From contig CM076959.1 in assembly GCA_039566865.1 (NCBI GenBank), positions 6,555,501-6,619,500 on the forward strand: a stretch of DNA of 64,000 nucleotides, given 5' to 3'. The notes under the pieces are model-generated. The model saw only the letters and a list, made by a program, of their open reading frames with translations. It was not told where the DNA came from and made no database searches. The position numbers and the translations under genes were made by a program. The DNA is from Aurelia coerulea. Taxonomy: Eukaryota > Cnidaria > Scyphozoa > Semaeostomeae > Ulmaridae. This document shows positions 32,206 through 43,669 of the stretch, one piece after another (position 1 is the stretch's first letter; each line of letters opens with the position of its first letter).

Positions 32206-34193
32206 TCAAATTTGGCTAAAGAACTTGTAAATAAGCTACCAAATCCACCCAAAATATTTGGGTCAGAAAGTGTCAAACAATACTACCAACAGCTCAACCC
32301 AGGGAAGAACAAATTCACACTACATCATACAACTGATGAACATGTTCTCAAATTCTTAGAGAAAATAAATCCCGCAAAAGCAGCCGGGCCTGATAATCTC
32401 ACAGGAAAATTCCTTAAGGACGGTGCACCAATACTGGCAAAACCAGTCAAGGAGCTATGCAATCTCTCCATCTCTCTAGCTCGTTTCCCAGACGATTGCA
32501 AGCAAGCTAAATTGAAACCACTTTTTAAAAAGGGCAAGAAAGATGAACCAAAAAATTACAGGCCAATCTCACTCTTGCCTCAGATCTCCAAAGTTATTGA
32601 AAAAATTGTCCACGAGCAGATACAACAATACTTGGATACAAATAAGATTCTCTATCAATACCAGTCTGGTTTTCGTCCTTTCCACTCAACAGACACATGC
32701 CTTTCATATCTAAGTGATAAAATCATACAATGGTTTGAAAACGGGAAGTTTACCGGCATGATATTAATTGACTTACAAAAAGCGTTTGACACAATCGACC
32801 ACGAAATTTTCCTTGAAAAAATGAAACACATAGGCTTTGCCGATTCAGTTATTTTTTGGTTTAGATCATATCTAAAAAACCGAACTGTTTTCGTAAATAT
32901 AGGGAAGGAGATCTCGTCACCTGGGGAACTATCATGTGGAGTCCTGCAAGGTTCTATTCTTGGCCCACTAATTTTCCTCTTGTATGTCAATGATATGCCT
33001 CAGGCAGTTGACTGTGACCTTCTTTTATATGCAGATGACTCCTGCCTTGTATTCAGTGACTATAGCGTCAATGAAATAGAAAAGCAACTAAATAAGAATT
33101 TTAATTCCCTCTGTGATTGGTTCGTTGATAACAAACTAAGCATTCATTTTGGAGAGGACAAAACAAAGTCTATACTTTTTGGCAGAGCAAAAATGAGAAC
33201 CGACAATCAAAATCTGGACATCAGAAGGGGTGACATCAGGATTAAACAGCACACCTCAGTGACCTATCTGGGCTGTATTCTTGATGGAGACCTGTCTGGT
33301 GAATCAATGGCTACCAGGACCCTGGGCAAAATAAATGGCAGGCTAAGGTTCCTCTATAGAAAGCAAAATTTTCTTGACTTCTCTCTTCGTAGGTTACTAG
33401 CAAATGCTCTAATCCAGCCCCACTTTGACTATGCATGCAGTGCTTGGTTTCCATTAATTAATAAAAGGCTAACCAAAAAATTCAAACAGCTCAAAATAAA
33501 TGTATCAGGTTTTGCTTAAGTATGAACAACAGAGCACACATAGGAATCAAAGAATTTAAAAATATAAATTGGCTCCCTACTAAAGAGAGGTTTAAACAAT
33601 GTACTGCTACAAACGTTTACAAATTTTTCGATAATTCAGCCCCATCCTATATGTCGGAGATGTTCTTACCAGCTGGCCAGAGTCGGATTACTCGAAGGTC
33701 TAAAAACAAATTAAATCAACCATTCCGAAAGAGCAACATAGGGCAAAGTGGTCTATCTTACCTAGGACCTAAGATCTGGAACAATCTACACTCTGACCTA
33801 AAGTCTGCTAAAAACGTTAACAGTTTCAAACATAAGATAAAGGACAATTTCTTTAAAGACCTCCAAAATCAAGAAAACAGTCCCTATATATATTATTAAA
33901 TTTCTAAAAACTGCATAAATAACAAGCCCAACAGGATGTTACACTTTCTTATGAACGTCTCTTTTTTTTTCATGAAAACTTTTCTTTTCTATAATACCCC
34001 TGGAGGGACCATTATGGAAACAAGGTTGCACTGACCTTTTAATGCTATCCCTGCCATTTTAAACTAGGGGTATTTTTATACTAGATCTTTAGTTTTTATT
34101 ACCATTTTATACATGTAAATAGCCTTTCTTTCCTTTATTACATTTTCAATTTTTACTTTGTATGGCAAAATTTTACATACATACATACATACG
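32206..34193 (+). mobile_element. 5'-truncated LINE inserted in the minus-strand gene
   Basis: The frame 32212-33519 encodes most of a reverse transcriptase: LKPLFKKGKKDEPKNYRPIS, QYQSGFRPFHST, LIDLQKAFDTIDH, GVLQGSILGPLIFLLYVNDM and LLLYADDSCLVF with the catalytic YADD. Near 33492 a one-base shift moves the reading into 33522-33899, which carries the usual end (GLSYLGPKIWNNLHSDLK). A 3' UTR follows, ending in a short (ATAC)n run at 34178-34193, the expected junction of a CR1/RTE-type LINE. No endonuclease domain is present. The RT frame itself is intact over 430 codons, so the insertion is fairly recent. Confidence 0.85.
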
Positions 34194-36017
34194 GTTAGTG
34201 GTTGGGGCTTTGTTATGGATGAATTCATAAATGTGCTCTTTGTGATAATACACAGATCCAGCGTTATGGAAAGCAACATTGAATCGATTGCCTTCAAACT
34301 GCACTAACTTTGTTTTCAGATGTAGCTCTTCAAGATAAGCATTAAAATATTGTGTCATCCCTGCAACCTGGTTGCCTCTTTTCTGAAAGGCACCGCCTTT
34401 CTTGGGGTTCTGTTGACAACTCATTCCACTGTCCATGGACTTGAGGAAGAACTTCGGCCCTCAGTTCTTGCATTAATTTATTGAAGACTCCATTTGTGGC
34501 ACAATGATCAGACATTGTGTTTTTGACAGATGAAATCAACTTTGAAACATTGTCTGAAATTTCAGTTTCACTCCCTGATATTGCATTAGAAATTTCCTTC
34601 AACCTCTCTTTCCACACTGCCAATAGTGTTACAGCATCTTGCCCACCAATTTCTTGCAATCCGACTGAGAGAGATTGGCCATCCGATGTAGTAATTTGAA
34701 AGTTTTGGTAATGCCTATGATATTTAGTGGTCCCATCACCATGAATTGTATTTCCAAGAACAGTGGTCAAATCCAAATTGTGCAGCATTGCTTCGCCTAC
34801 CTGAACATCTGCAAGATGTCTTGCTTCGATAAGCAGTTGGCATCTCAGACCTTTAGATGGAAGCTTTTCTACAGATTTTCCAGTGAAACGATTAAGTACA
34901 CATTCAATGACGTCACTCACTTTATTAACTGAGACATTCATGGATAGCAGCTCCATTATTGTCTGCCTAACAAAGTCATAGTATTTTCCATTAGCAAATG
35001 TCTGGATGGTTTCACCTGAAAGCATTGCTTCCAAAACCTCTAGCTCTTTTGCTTTTACATCTAGTTCCTTATTCCTCAGGGTCATTTGATGCTTTTCTTC
35101 TCCTATGACATCTTTCATTGCTTTTACACTACCCGATTTTGCTTTTGACTTTTTGTAATAGCTCAGATTTTGTTGGAGGTGCTTCTTTTCAATTTTCAGT
35201 TGCAGCAATTCAGCATTTTTCATTTCCAACTCTGACAGAGATTCATTCAATTTCTCACTTGTATCCGACAATAGTTCTGTTGTTTTGTCAAGTTCCTGTA
35301 ATTTGGCACTCTGATTCTCCATGATGCTTTTGTTCTTCTCAATTGTATCATCGCGACGTTTGAGCTTCTTGCTCAGGTTTTTGGTTGAAGTCTTCCTTAA
35401 CCTGGATAACTCCAGACTTGCAGTTTCAAATTCAATTTGAAGCGTTGATAGCTTCTCATTGAGACTGCCCTCAATTTGTAATGAACCTTCGCATAATTCG
35501 AAGATTTGTTCACTGTATTTTTCCTCTATTTTTGAAAGGTTAACCAGTGACTCTTCATATTCCTTGGACATCACAGAAATGTCATTTTCAAGTTTTGAGG
35601 AGCGTTCTTTTTCATCAAGCAAATTACGCTTCAGGGAAAAATGTTCTCTCTTTGTTTCTCCTAGCTCTCTGCGGAGCATTTTCTTTCTTGGAGATTCCTG
35701 CAGCAAGTCTGAAAGGTAATCTGCTCTTCTGGGAACTTTCGAGAATTCTCTTTGTCCAAAGTCATTCAAAGCTTTTCCTCTTAATGTCCTAGATTTATTG
35801 TACACTCTACCAATTTTGATGTACAAACTTTGGTCTCTTTCCACCGTCCCCTCGCCATTATCATCTTGATGAACAGTTTGAAATTTCTGGTAAAATATTT
35901 CCATAAAATCTGTCCATGGAATAGATTTGCGTTCACGATAGATTTCAATTATGTCATTATTCAAAATCAGACGTTTTGTGCTGCCACTCGCCTCATCTGC
36001 CATTTTATGATTACGAT
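34194..36017 (-). pseudogene. HGDGTTK-family gene: coiled coil plus unknown conserved domain
   Basis: The start ATG at 36003 follows an acceptor (TTTATAG|ATCG, 36018/17). Residues 1-100 contain IIEIYRERKSIPWTDFMEIF; residues ~110-335 form a long coiled coil; then LPSKGLRCQLLIEARHL, NTIHGDGTTKYHRHYQNF (HGDGTTK at 421-427) and TMSDHCATNGVFNKLM. After STEPQE the frame leaves the family, and a second frame (34173-34436) resumes as MTQYFNAYLEELHLK and QFEGNRFNVAFHNAGSVYYH. The CG/MNNFF-type section I would expect between them is missing, implying an internal deletion near 34400. The aspartate of HGDGTTK and the MSDH aspartate look like a possible nuclease core, but that is conjecture. Broken by the LINE at its 3' side. 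Confidence 0.6.
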
Positions 36018-36533
36018 CTATAAATTAAAAAAAGTATAAATAAAAATAAGGCTTAATATTTTAGATAAATATAGTAGTATGTGTATAACAATCATTCCCT
36101 ATTCAACCCCTTGAAGTTTCCTAGCTATATCAATAAATCAGAATATAATTCAACATGATATGATGAATAGAGTAGGTATTTCTTCCAAAATCCAAGAACT
36201 GTCAAATTTCTAAAATTTACCTTCCAAAGTATTTCACGAAAACAATAACCCAACCTTTCAGGCTTATGCTATAGGATTGCTATTTGACATGCACATCTTG
36301 GATCTGTACTGCCGTTCACTTCCATAATGTCTCTGACTAGGCCAATACGTGCACCATCTTGGATTACCAAACTTCAAAACATGGGCCTACCGGCTTTCGA
36401 AAATCTTATCGTACCGCGATTTCGCGACTTATATCACAAAGCAAACTATCCCTTCCAGACAAACAAATGATAAAGAATACGATATTAAGTGAAATAAACT
36501 TCTAAAACAACGAATTATTTCATTTATTCTCAC
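36018..36533 (-). other. Intron in the 5' UTR of the HGDGTTK gene
   Basis: The donor TTTTCAG|GTGAGAATAA reads on the minus strand at 36534/33 and the acceptor TTTAATTTATAG lies at 36018. The 516-bp span has no frame. This implies a short non-coding first exon at and above 36534, with the promoter between there and the RAG1-like ORF end at 36791. Confidence 0.5.
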
Positions 36534-36790
36534 CTGAAAACTCTTTTCTCGAATTTGTGCGTCTTCCGTGCGAGTAAATTCTTTGTTTCAGGTATCAAAA
36601 GAAAGCTTGAGTTTTGAGCTTGCGAACTACTTCATATATGACATCATAGAATGGACACAAAGATGGTAAACGAGGCCAGAGCGGCTCCGGGCAGCAAAGA
36701 GACCATTTGACAAAGGCGGCCGCAAATTGAAATGCGCCCGAAGTTAGAATCAAACTTGTTCAGAGAGCTGTAACTCCTCAGCGAAGGCAG
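36534..36790 (-). promoter_or_regulatory. Putative 5' UTR exon and promoter region
   Basis: By position upstream of the donor at 36534 this should contain the transcription start of the HGDGTTK gene. No convincing TATA or initiator element can be singled out. The region also lies just past the C-terminal end of the RAG1-like ORF on the same strand. Confidence 0.25.
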
Positions 36791-37902
36791 CTATTCAGAA
36801 ACAGTTTGCGCGATTAGATAGATGAAATCTTCAGCTTTTAAACGATGTGATATTTGAAAGATTTGCGACAAAAAGAGACGCAAGAAAATCGAAAATAAAA
36901 CAGTCACGCAACATTCTTCCGATTTCAGGGCGCTTTGTGACACAGGTGACCTGCCTACATCTACGGTGGGAGAATCTACAAGCAGACCACCACAGGAGGC
37001 TTTGAAATGATCAATCACCCTAACTTTTGCAGCAGCAACATCAGATTTAACACGATGAGCAACTTCACTCCACAACTTTTGACATGCAACCAGATGGTAC
37101 AAAACCTTCAAAGCAAAATCTAAAGACCGAAGCTCTTGGTGCAATATGCCAAAGAAACGACCAGTCGGAGACAAAAGAGGCTTATGGCATTGGCCAGCAC
37201 GTAGTGGATCTCTGTAACATATCTCCTCGCTCTCTACTAGATCCCACCTATTCTTACATTCCTCGATCGTTTTCGTTATCCGCATGCCACCAACACCTGA
37301 AGACGCAATGTGGTGAAAGTTACTGGCTTCATCTCGCTTTATGTCACAATAGTGACAGAAGGACCCAGAGTCACCCTGCAAAATGCTAACCATCTTACCG
37401 TCCAGCATTGTCATCTTTGTGGTAATAGCTGCTTTGTGTGATAGCCCTTTGACATGGTGAGGTGTTGCAAGAGAATCAACAGCAGCCTGCATGCTTGGAA
37501 ATATCTCTTCAACAAAGCCTCTTGATTCTTTAGCTTTATAAAGATGAATGGGCCTTGTGCGAAATGTTGAGTTTGGTGATGGGTTTTGCCAAATAACAAC
37601 ATTCTCATCCCCATTCTCAACAGAGATCAGCATAGGGGTCATACAAACTTCCAAGAAACTATCAGAACTTCCTGTCATCCTGTTGTCATCCTCGTCCCCT
37701 GATAACTGATGCCGTTTTTTATGGGAACCTGAGCCATCAAGCCCTGCTTTAACCTGAAAGTTGATGCTAGTAGCATCAATTGGCATTTCTTTGATTCTTT
37801 GATTCAACATCTCATTATCAATTATATCAAACAACGTGGAGTCAAACAGCTCCTTGACATTTACAGATGCTGACAAAGGCGCAACTCTGACTGTTGGATA
37901 TA
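36791..37902 (-). pseudogene. RAG1/Transib-like DDE transposase, both ends lost
   Basis: The open frame (374 residues with the MITE-derived start) contains FQVKAGLDGSGSHKKRHQ (D60), NPSPNSTFRTRPIHLYKAKE, MTMLDGKMVSILQ (D172), GSFCHYCD (C187, C190), MRITKTIEECKNR, GRFFGILHQELRSLDFALKV, then CGGLLVDSPTVDVG. In RAG1 the order is DG.GD..., PNS...KPL.L..A.E, a second aspartate 108 residues after the first, then a CxxCD zinc pair 19 residues later; here the spacings are 112 and 15. I therefore read it as RAG1/Transib superfamily. The third catalytic residue would lie beyond the recognisable end. Residues 1-5 come from the MITE at 37903, which cut the N-terminal part. It is on the same strand as the HGDGTTK gene. 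The superfamily call rests on motif order seen by eye. Confidence 0.55.
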
Positions 37903-38115
37903 CCGGGTGCGCCAAAATAAACTATGCACTTTTGGCAGGCCACGATAAATCGTACATAGGACCGATTTTGAAGATTTATGACTTGATCTTTAGCAGAAGG
38001 CCTGAATTAGATTCTAGGATTTTTTGCAAATTTTTCTGTTTTCAGTTTTTAGAGCTACAAGCGAGTTTCTTAAAATTTTTGTTTTCGAAAACACTGAAAA
38101 CGATAAAAAAACGTT
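37903..38115 (+). mobile_element. Left half of a TA-flanked CCGGGTGCGCC MITE
   Basis: TA then CCGGGTGCGCCAAAATAAAC, followed by the arm TTTGGCAGGCCACGATAAATC and on to GTTTTCGAAAACACTGAAAA. This equals the left arm of the complete copies at 44638-45521 and 56444-57034. The right arm is missing; different sequence starts at ~38116. Confidence 0.8.
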
Positions 38116-38889
38116 GACACAGTTATAGAACAGGTAATTTTTAGCTCGTAGCGTAATTTGGGTGTGGCTGCCACACACTGTGACGTCACAGTGACGTCAC
38201 GAAGCGGAAAATCTGTGAAAATCAGGCTTCCAAGTTTAATTCAAGTTTAATGAAGATTTTGCATGAACTTTATGCAGTTTTGGTTCAGTTTGTCAACATA
38301 TTTGGTAATAAAATATTATTTTATTGAAAATAACGATTTTGGAGTGATATTTTGGCAGAAATTAGCCTATTCTTATGACGTCATTTGTGTGATTAAGTTA
38401 TTTTATGTTAAAAGAGACCAAAAGAACCTGCAAAATGGTGATTATCTATAACAAATGTATCATTAGAGTATTTTTCATTTGAAAAGTTCGAAAAAACTTG
38501 GAAAAATTGCTAATTAGTCCAAAATGGCGGCCAAAATGACGTCATTATCAAAAAATGTTGACATCATCAAATTCCAGAAATTCCGGTATCAAATTGAAGC
38601 CTTTTGTTTGCTGATTCATTTGCTGTACAATACTTCATAATTCAATCAAATAATTCCATTGAAATCATTGAAAACAATGATTTTGCTGCTACCTCCTTCC
38701 AAATATGGGCATGTCACGTGACCTTTGTGTCCTATTGTTCAAAAAATTTTCCACCAAAATGTGGCTAATAGATAATTAGTAAAAGTCAGGGAGGCTGGGG
38801 GACATAGCAAATGTTGTTTAAAAATGCGGCAAATAAAACCTTGAGGGGGGGGGGTGGAATCCACCCCCCCCCATGTGGATTAGGGTTAA
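38116..38889. mobile_element. Truncated TTAA-type MITE
   Basis: The right end reads CCCCCCCCATGTGGATTAGGG followed by TTAA (38886-38889), the complement of a CCCTAATCCACATGGGG end like that of 3823-4545, with its own GC-block palindrome (38834-38872). The interior has multiple TGACGTCA motifs (38180-38205, 38375, 38535). The left end was not found, probably lost at the 38116 junction. Confidence 0.6.
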
Positions 38890-40365
38890 TATCTAAGATC
38901 TTAATTTCATGGGTGTATTCAATTTTATGGGGTCACTGTGAAGAAACTTTGATCAGACCATAGTACATGTATTTTTTATAAGAAACTAATAACAATTTGG
39001 ACCAGAATTGAAAGTTTCTTAACATTATCATATCTATACATGATACAGGAAACAAGTAAGAATAAAGAAAAACATGCTGGAATTTCTTATAAGCAGTTTC
39101 TTATGATAAAATACAGTACATGAAGGTGCAAGTTTCTTAATTCAACATGAAACTTTTCAAATTTTAGTACTAAAGACTCCTTAATTTGTTTATCAATGTG
39201 GTCTCTAACACTGCTGCAGGTATGTTTCTTGTAAATGCCAAAGACAAAATTTTATGGTTTTATTCAAGGCTACTGTACAGTTTTTCTTGTGTTTGGTCTA
39301 CAATTTATGCCATATCAGTATCAGCAATGTTGTGAACATGGACACGAGAATGTGTCTTTTGAAGTTTCAACATTTCTTCAAATGTAGCGGAGTTCTTGAG
39401 ATCACCTATACAATTCAACCAAAATTCATCAACGAACGTGTTTGCGCATTAGGAATCTCTGGACAAATGTTGTATGTGTGTTGATGATTCTTTCCTTGTT
39501 AGGCCTATGATTCTTTAATGATTCTTTAGTATTTTAGCACAAAAGATTTGAAAACAATTTCGTGATTTGAAAACAATTTGTTTTGTTCTATTGGGAATGT
39601 AAAAAAGCCAAATAGCTATGGTTTCGTTCAGTTTCGTTTTAAAAACAATGTGTTTCGTTCTCTTGGGAATGGAAAAAGCCAAATTGAATTGGTTTCGTTT
39701 CGTTGAATATAATAAGCCGTTTATTAGAACAAAGTAGTTGGTACTATCATCAACAGTCACATCATTTCTTACATCATCTGTGGAAAGCTTTGGCTTCTTT
39801 AAAGCAGATGGTCCCTTGCCTGCAAGGCAATTTCCTGGTCCCTCGCCTGCAAGATGGTCCCTTGCCTACAAGGCTGGTTTCTCCCTCCACATTTGGCTGA
39901 GTTGGTTCACAGGGCCTAGCACCCAAAACATCAATTTCCTCTTCATTTCTTGCAGTGTGAAAGATCCTTTTCTTAAAGGCAGATGAGCGTGATCTTTCCT
40001 TAGTCTTCTTTGAACCCATAGTCACCAAAAGCCAGGCAAACGCCATTTGAAATGTATTAGAAAACTTTCCGATCATGCACTAAAAGTTGAAGCGACGACA
40101 AAATTGGAAAATGAGGTCCACACGAATAAGAGGCAAGGATAGAGATTAGTTATGAGGCTATCGGAAAAGGAATGGAGCCTATGAGCAAGAAAAAGGACTT
40201 CAGCAGAAAAATTGGTTGCAAATTTCCCGAAAGAATGAAATTGTTTGTGTTGCTGAGGCGTTGCTATGGGAGCTTTGCTGTACCACTGGATAAAATAGTT
40301 TACTTTTCTGATACAACTCAGGATACAACTTAATACTCAGGAAGTACTCTAAATCTATCCTAGCA
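38890..40365. other. No gene seen; short local repeats
   Basis: Two ~60-bp diverged copies of a CTxTTGGGAATGxAAAAAGCC segment lie at 39580-39700. A short array of CCCTTGCCTGCAAGGC-like units lies at 39811-39873. A 100-residue minus-strand open frame (39774-40076, MGSKKTKERSRSSAFKKRIF) runs through that array and ends in it; it may be a small first exon, but no donor or domain is clear. Confidence 0.35.
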
Positions 40366-40592
40366 TAATCATCATTAGTTAAGGCATAGCTTTGGAAGGA
40401 AAAATGAAATACAAGAAAATTAAGAAAAATTGAGTTTTTTTGCTGTGGAACTACCTTTTCTTAAAGATGACTTCATTAACATAATCATCATTAGTTAAGG
40501 CATAGCTTTGGAAGGAAAAATAAAATACAAGAAAATTAAGAAAAATTGAGTTTTTTTGCTGTGGAACTACCTTTTCTTAAAGATGACGTCAT
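40366..40592. repeat. 114-bp tandem duplication
   Basis: CATAATCATCATTAGTTAAG through ACCTTTTCTTAAAGATGAC is present twice in a row (from ~40365 and from ~40479), with one or two differences. It lies just left of TTAA-MITE-like sequence whose right end (CAGGCTGGATAGGG, then TTAA at 40948) is present. Confidence 0.8.
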
Positions 40593-40947
40593 TGATGAGG
40601 TCACGTAACACATAATTGGTCTATTGTTCCTGGAAAAAATTTAAGAGACCTTACAAATTATAAGTATAGAAAGTAAAAAGGATACTATCAAAGGATTATG
40701 AGGTGATCTGGAATTACACCCATAAACAGCTGACCTAAAAGTTGACCCGACCACTCTGAAAAAAACAGCCACCCCCAGCCCCCTGAAATTTGTTTTCAAA
40801 AATTTCACACAAAATCGCACTTCAAAAGGATAGGAACTAAAAGTAAAAAAACCATTCCCTGGTTCGTTGAACCAATTTGGAGCAGTGCTCAGTTAAGTAT
40901 GTGGGGGGGGGCTGAATGAGCCCACCCCACAGGCTGGATAGGGTTAA
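40593..40947. mobile_element. Right end of a third TTAA-type MITE
   Basis: GTGGGGGGGGGCTGAATGAG, CCCACCCC, CAGGCTGGATAGGG and TTAA (40944-40951 region) match the end structure of 3823-4545 (CCCTATNCA.CC...). The left end is uncertain. No coding frame. Confidence 0.5.
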
Positions 40948-40967
40948 GCATGTTACCATGAAAAAAG

Positions 40968-41358
40968 GTGACAGTGCCTATATGGTACCATTGAACATGA
41001 CCAAACTATGTCAGTGGACAGGAATAAAAAAGACTATCCTCCGGTTATCTACCAGACAGCCAAATCGTGTTATAATTGAAAATCTTGGGCCGGCATGAGG
41101 CAATGGTACCTCTATGAAAGAGCAAGACCTGAGTTGAGTTTGAGGGCGGTTTGTGTAAAACGTAGGTCATGCAGAAAATGCGGGTTAAATCATGCGGGTC
41201 AAAAATGGTGGCCATGAGCATACTGGCTTTAGGCCCTCCGCCGTTTGCGGAAGAGGTGTGTGGAAAGCGTTTGTTCAGTCGGATTTGAAGACAGACCCCT
41301 TGAGTGTTTGGTAACAAGTTGCTGGGTGTTTCAAATAAAATTGTGTTACCAAAATGAT
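40968..41358. repeat. Dispersed repeat, second copy of 6187-6583
   Basis: ~90% identical to the block at 6.2 kb (GTGCCTATATGGTACC onward). Its right part (from the GACAGACCCCTTGAGTGTTTGG segment at 41290) is also the first part of each unit of the array that follows, which ties it to the hAT gene's 5' region. Confidence 0.75.
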
Positions 41359-41779
41359 GAAAAATGTATACATATCTTATATTTTGTCTGAGATGGTGAT
41401 GCGTATATGATTTTACTGTGTTTTGGTAATGGTAAAACTCACGAAATGCTCACTAACTACAACAAATATTTTAGAAGGCTGAGAAACAGCAGAAACCTTT
41501 CGTACCCATGACGTGGTATTTTTTACATTTTGCTGAAAGCAAAGCAGCTAAAAGCTGAACGTCTGGCTGTGTGGGGTAATTTATTGTCTGGTTTCCTGAA
41601 AACTCTCTTAGATCATTTTTCTACTTCGAGTGATCCAATGAATAGCCCTCAGTAATGCTGAGAAAGAAGCTTTAATACAAATGAATCCATGCCAACCAAC
41701 GGAGGGAACATTAAAGCAGAGAAAAGGCCAACACAGTGATCGTTTATGATATTGCTCACAAAGCGTATTTCAACATGAT

Positions 41780-42079
41780 AGCAAGACCAGGCGTAGATGG
41801 GTTTCTTACTCCATAATGAAGGACAGTCTTTTCTGTATTCCTTGCCTCCTCTTTAGCAGTCTAACTTCCGTTGATAACCAAGGAAACGCATTTACCATCA
41901 GTGGATTCAACAACTGGAAAAAGCAATATGGAAGCATTGTGAAGCACGAGAGGTATGTATGCCACCTAAATGCAAAGGTTGCAGAAGTTCTCTTCTTGCA
42001 GGGAGATACAATAAGCTCTGCTTTTAATCGCCAAGAAGCAATGGAAGCAGAAAGGAGAAAGGAAGTAGTGCTTTCAATT
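41780..42079 (+). pseudogene. Truncated TTF-finger exon, array unit 1
   Basis: The frame reads TRRRWVSYSIMKDSLFCIPC, FTISGFNNWKKQYGSIVKHE and ends KEVVLSI* at the unit junction. The 88-residue frame from ATG 41816 carries the FC..C and H..H spacing of TTF-type/BED-like fingers in ZMYM1-like hAT proteins. Unit 1 differs by Arg-Tyr (ERYVCHL) and Asn (FNRQE) substitutions. It cannot encode a transposase. Confidence 0.7.
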
Positions 42080-42574
42080 TGAAGACAGACCCCTTGAGTG
42101 TTTGGTAACAAGTTGCTGGGTGTTTCAAATAAAATTGTGTTACCAAAATGATGAAAAATGTATACATATCTTATATTTTGTCTGAGATGGTGATGCGTAT
42201 ATTACTACTGTGTTTTGGTAATGGTAAAACTCACGAAATGCTCATCACTAACTACAACAAATATTTTAGAAGGCTGAGAACCAGCAGAAACCTTTCGTAC
42301 CCATGACGTGGTATTTTTTACATTTTGCTGAAAGCAAAGCAGCTAAAAGCTGAACGTCTGGCTGTGTGGGGTAATTTATTGTCTGGTTTCCTGAAAACTC
42401 TCTTAGATCATTTTTCTACTTCGAGTGATCCAATGAATAGCCCTCAGTAATGCTGAGAAAGAAGCTTTAATACAAATGAATCCATGCCAACCAACGGAGG
42501 GAACATTAAAGCAGAGAAAAGGCCAACACAGTGATCGTTTATGATATTGCTCACAAAGCGTATTTCAACATGAT

Positions 42575-42877
42575 AGCAAGAACAGGCGTAGATGGGTTTC
42601 TTACTCCATAATGAAGGACAGCCTTTTCTGTATTCCTTGCCTCCTCTTTAGCAGTCTAACTTTCGTTGATAACCAAGGAAACGCATTTACCATCAGTGGA
42701 TTCAACAACTGGAAAAAGCAATATGGAAGCATTGTGAAGCACGAGAGGTCTGTATGCCACCTAAATGCAAAGGTTGCAGAAGTTCTCTTCTTGCAGGGAG
42801 ATACAATAAGCTCTGCTTTTGATTGCCAAGAAGCAATGGAAGCAGAAAGGAGAAAGGAAGTAGTGCTTTCAATTTGA
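42575..42877 (+). pseudogene. Truncated TTF-finger exon, array unit 2
   Basis: Same frame as unit 1 from ATG 42611, with Phe for Ser (SLTFVDNQ) and Cys for Arg (FDCQE). Ends at the array junction. Confidence 0.7.
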
Positions 42878-43366
42878 AGACAGACCCCTTGAGTGTTTGG
42901 TAACAAGTTGCTGGGTGTTTCAAATAAAATTGTGTTACCAAAATGATGAAAAATGTATACATATCTTATATTTTGTCTGAGAGGGTGATGCGTATACTAC
43001 TGTGTTTTGGTAATGGTAAAACTCACGAAATGCTCATCACTAACTACAACAAATATTTTAGAAGGCTGAGAAACAGCAGAAACCTTTCGTACCCATGACG
43101 TGGTATTTTTTACATTTTGCTGAAAGCAAAGCAGCTAAAAGCTGAACGTCTGGCTGTGTGGGGTAATTTATTGTCTGGTTTCCTGAAAACTCTCTTAGAT
43201 CATTTTTCTACTTTGAGTGATCCAATGAATAGCCCTCAGTAATGCTGAGAAAGAAGCTTTAATACAAATGAATCCATGCCAACCAACGGAGGGAACATTA
43301 AAGCAGAGAAAAGGCCAACACAGTGATCGTTTATGATATTGCTCACAAAGCGTATTTCAACATGAT

Positions 43367-43669
43367 AGCAAGACCAGGCGTAGATGGGTTTCTTTCTCCA
43401 TAATGAAGGACAGCCTTTTCTGTATTCCTTGCCTCCTCTTTAGCAGTCTAACTTCCGTTGATAACCAAGGAAACACATTTACCATCAGTGGATTCAACAA
43501 CTGGAAAAAGCAATATGGAAGCATTGTGAAGCACGAGAGGTCTGTATGCCACCTAAATGCAAAGGTTGCAGAAGTTCTCTTCTTGCAGGGAGATACAATA
43601 AGCTCTGCTTTTGATCGCCAAGAAGCAATGGAAGCAGAAAGGAGAAAGGAAGTAGTGCTTTCAATTTGA
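43367..43669 (+). pseudogene. Truncated TTF-finger exon, array unit 3
   Basis: Frame from ATG 43403, with Thr for Ala (DNQGNTF), matching the functional sixth copy at most positions. Ends at the array junction. Confidence 0.7.

Noticed and set aside
40916..41317. Plus- and minus-strand ORFs over the dispersed repeat
   Set aside because: The same frames are not maintained in the 6.2-kb copy, and no domain is present.
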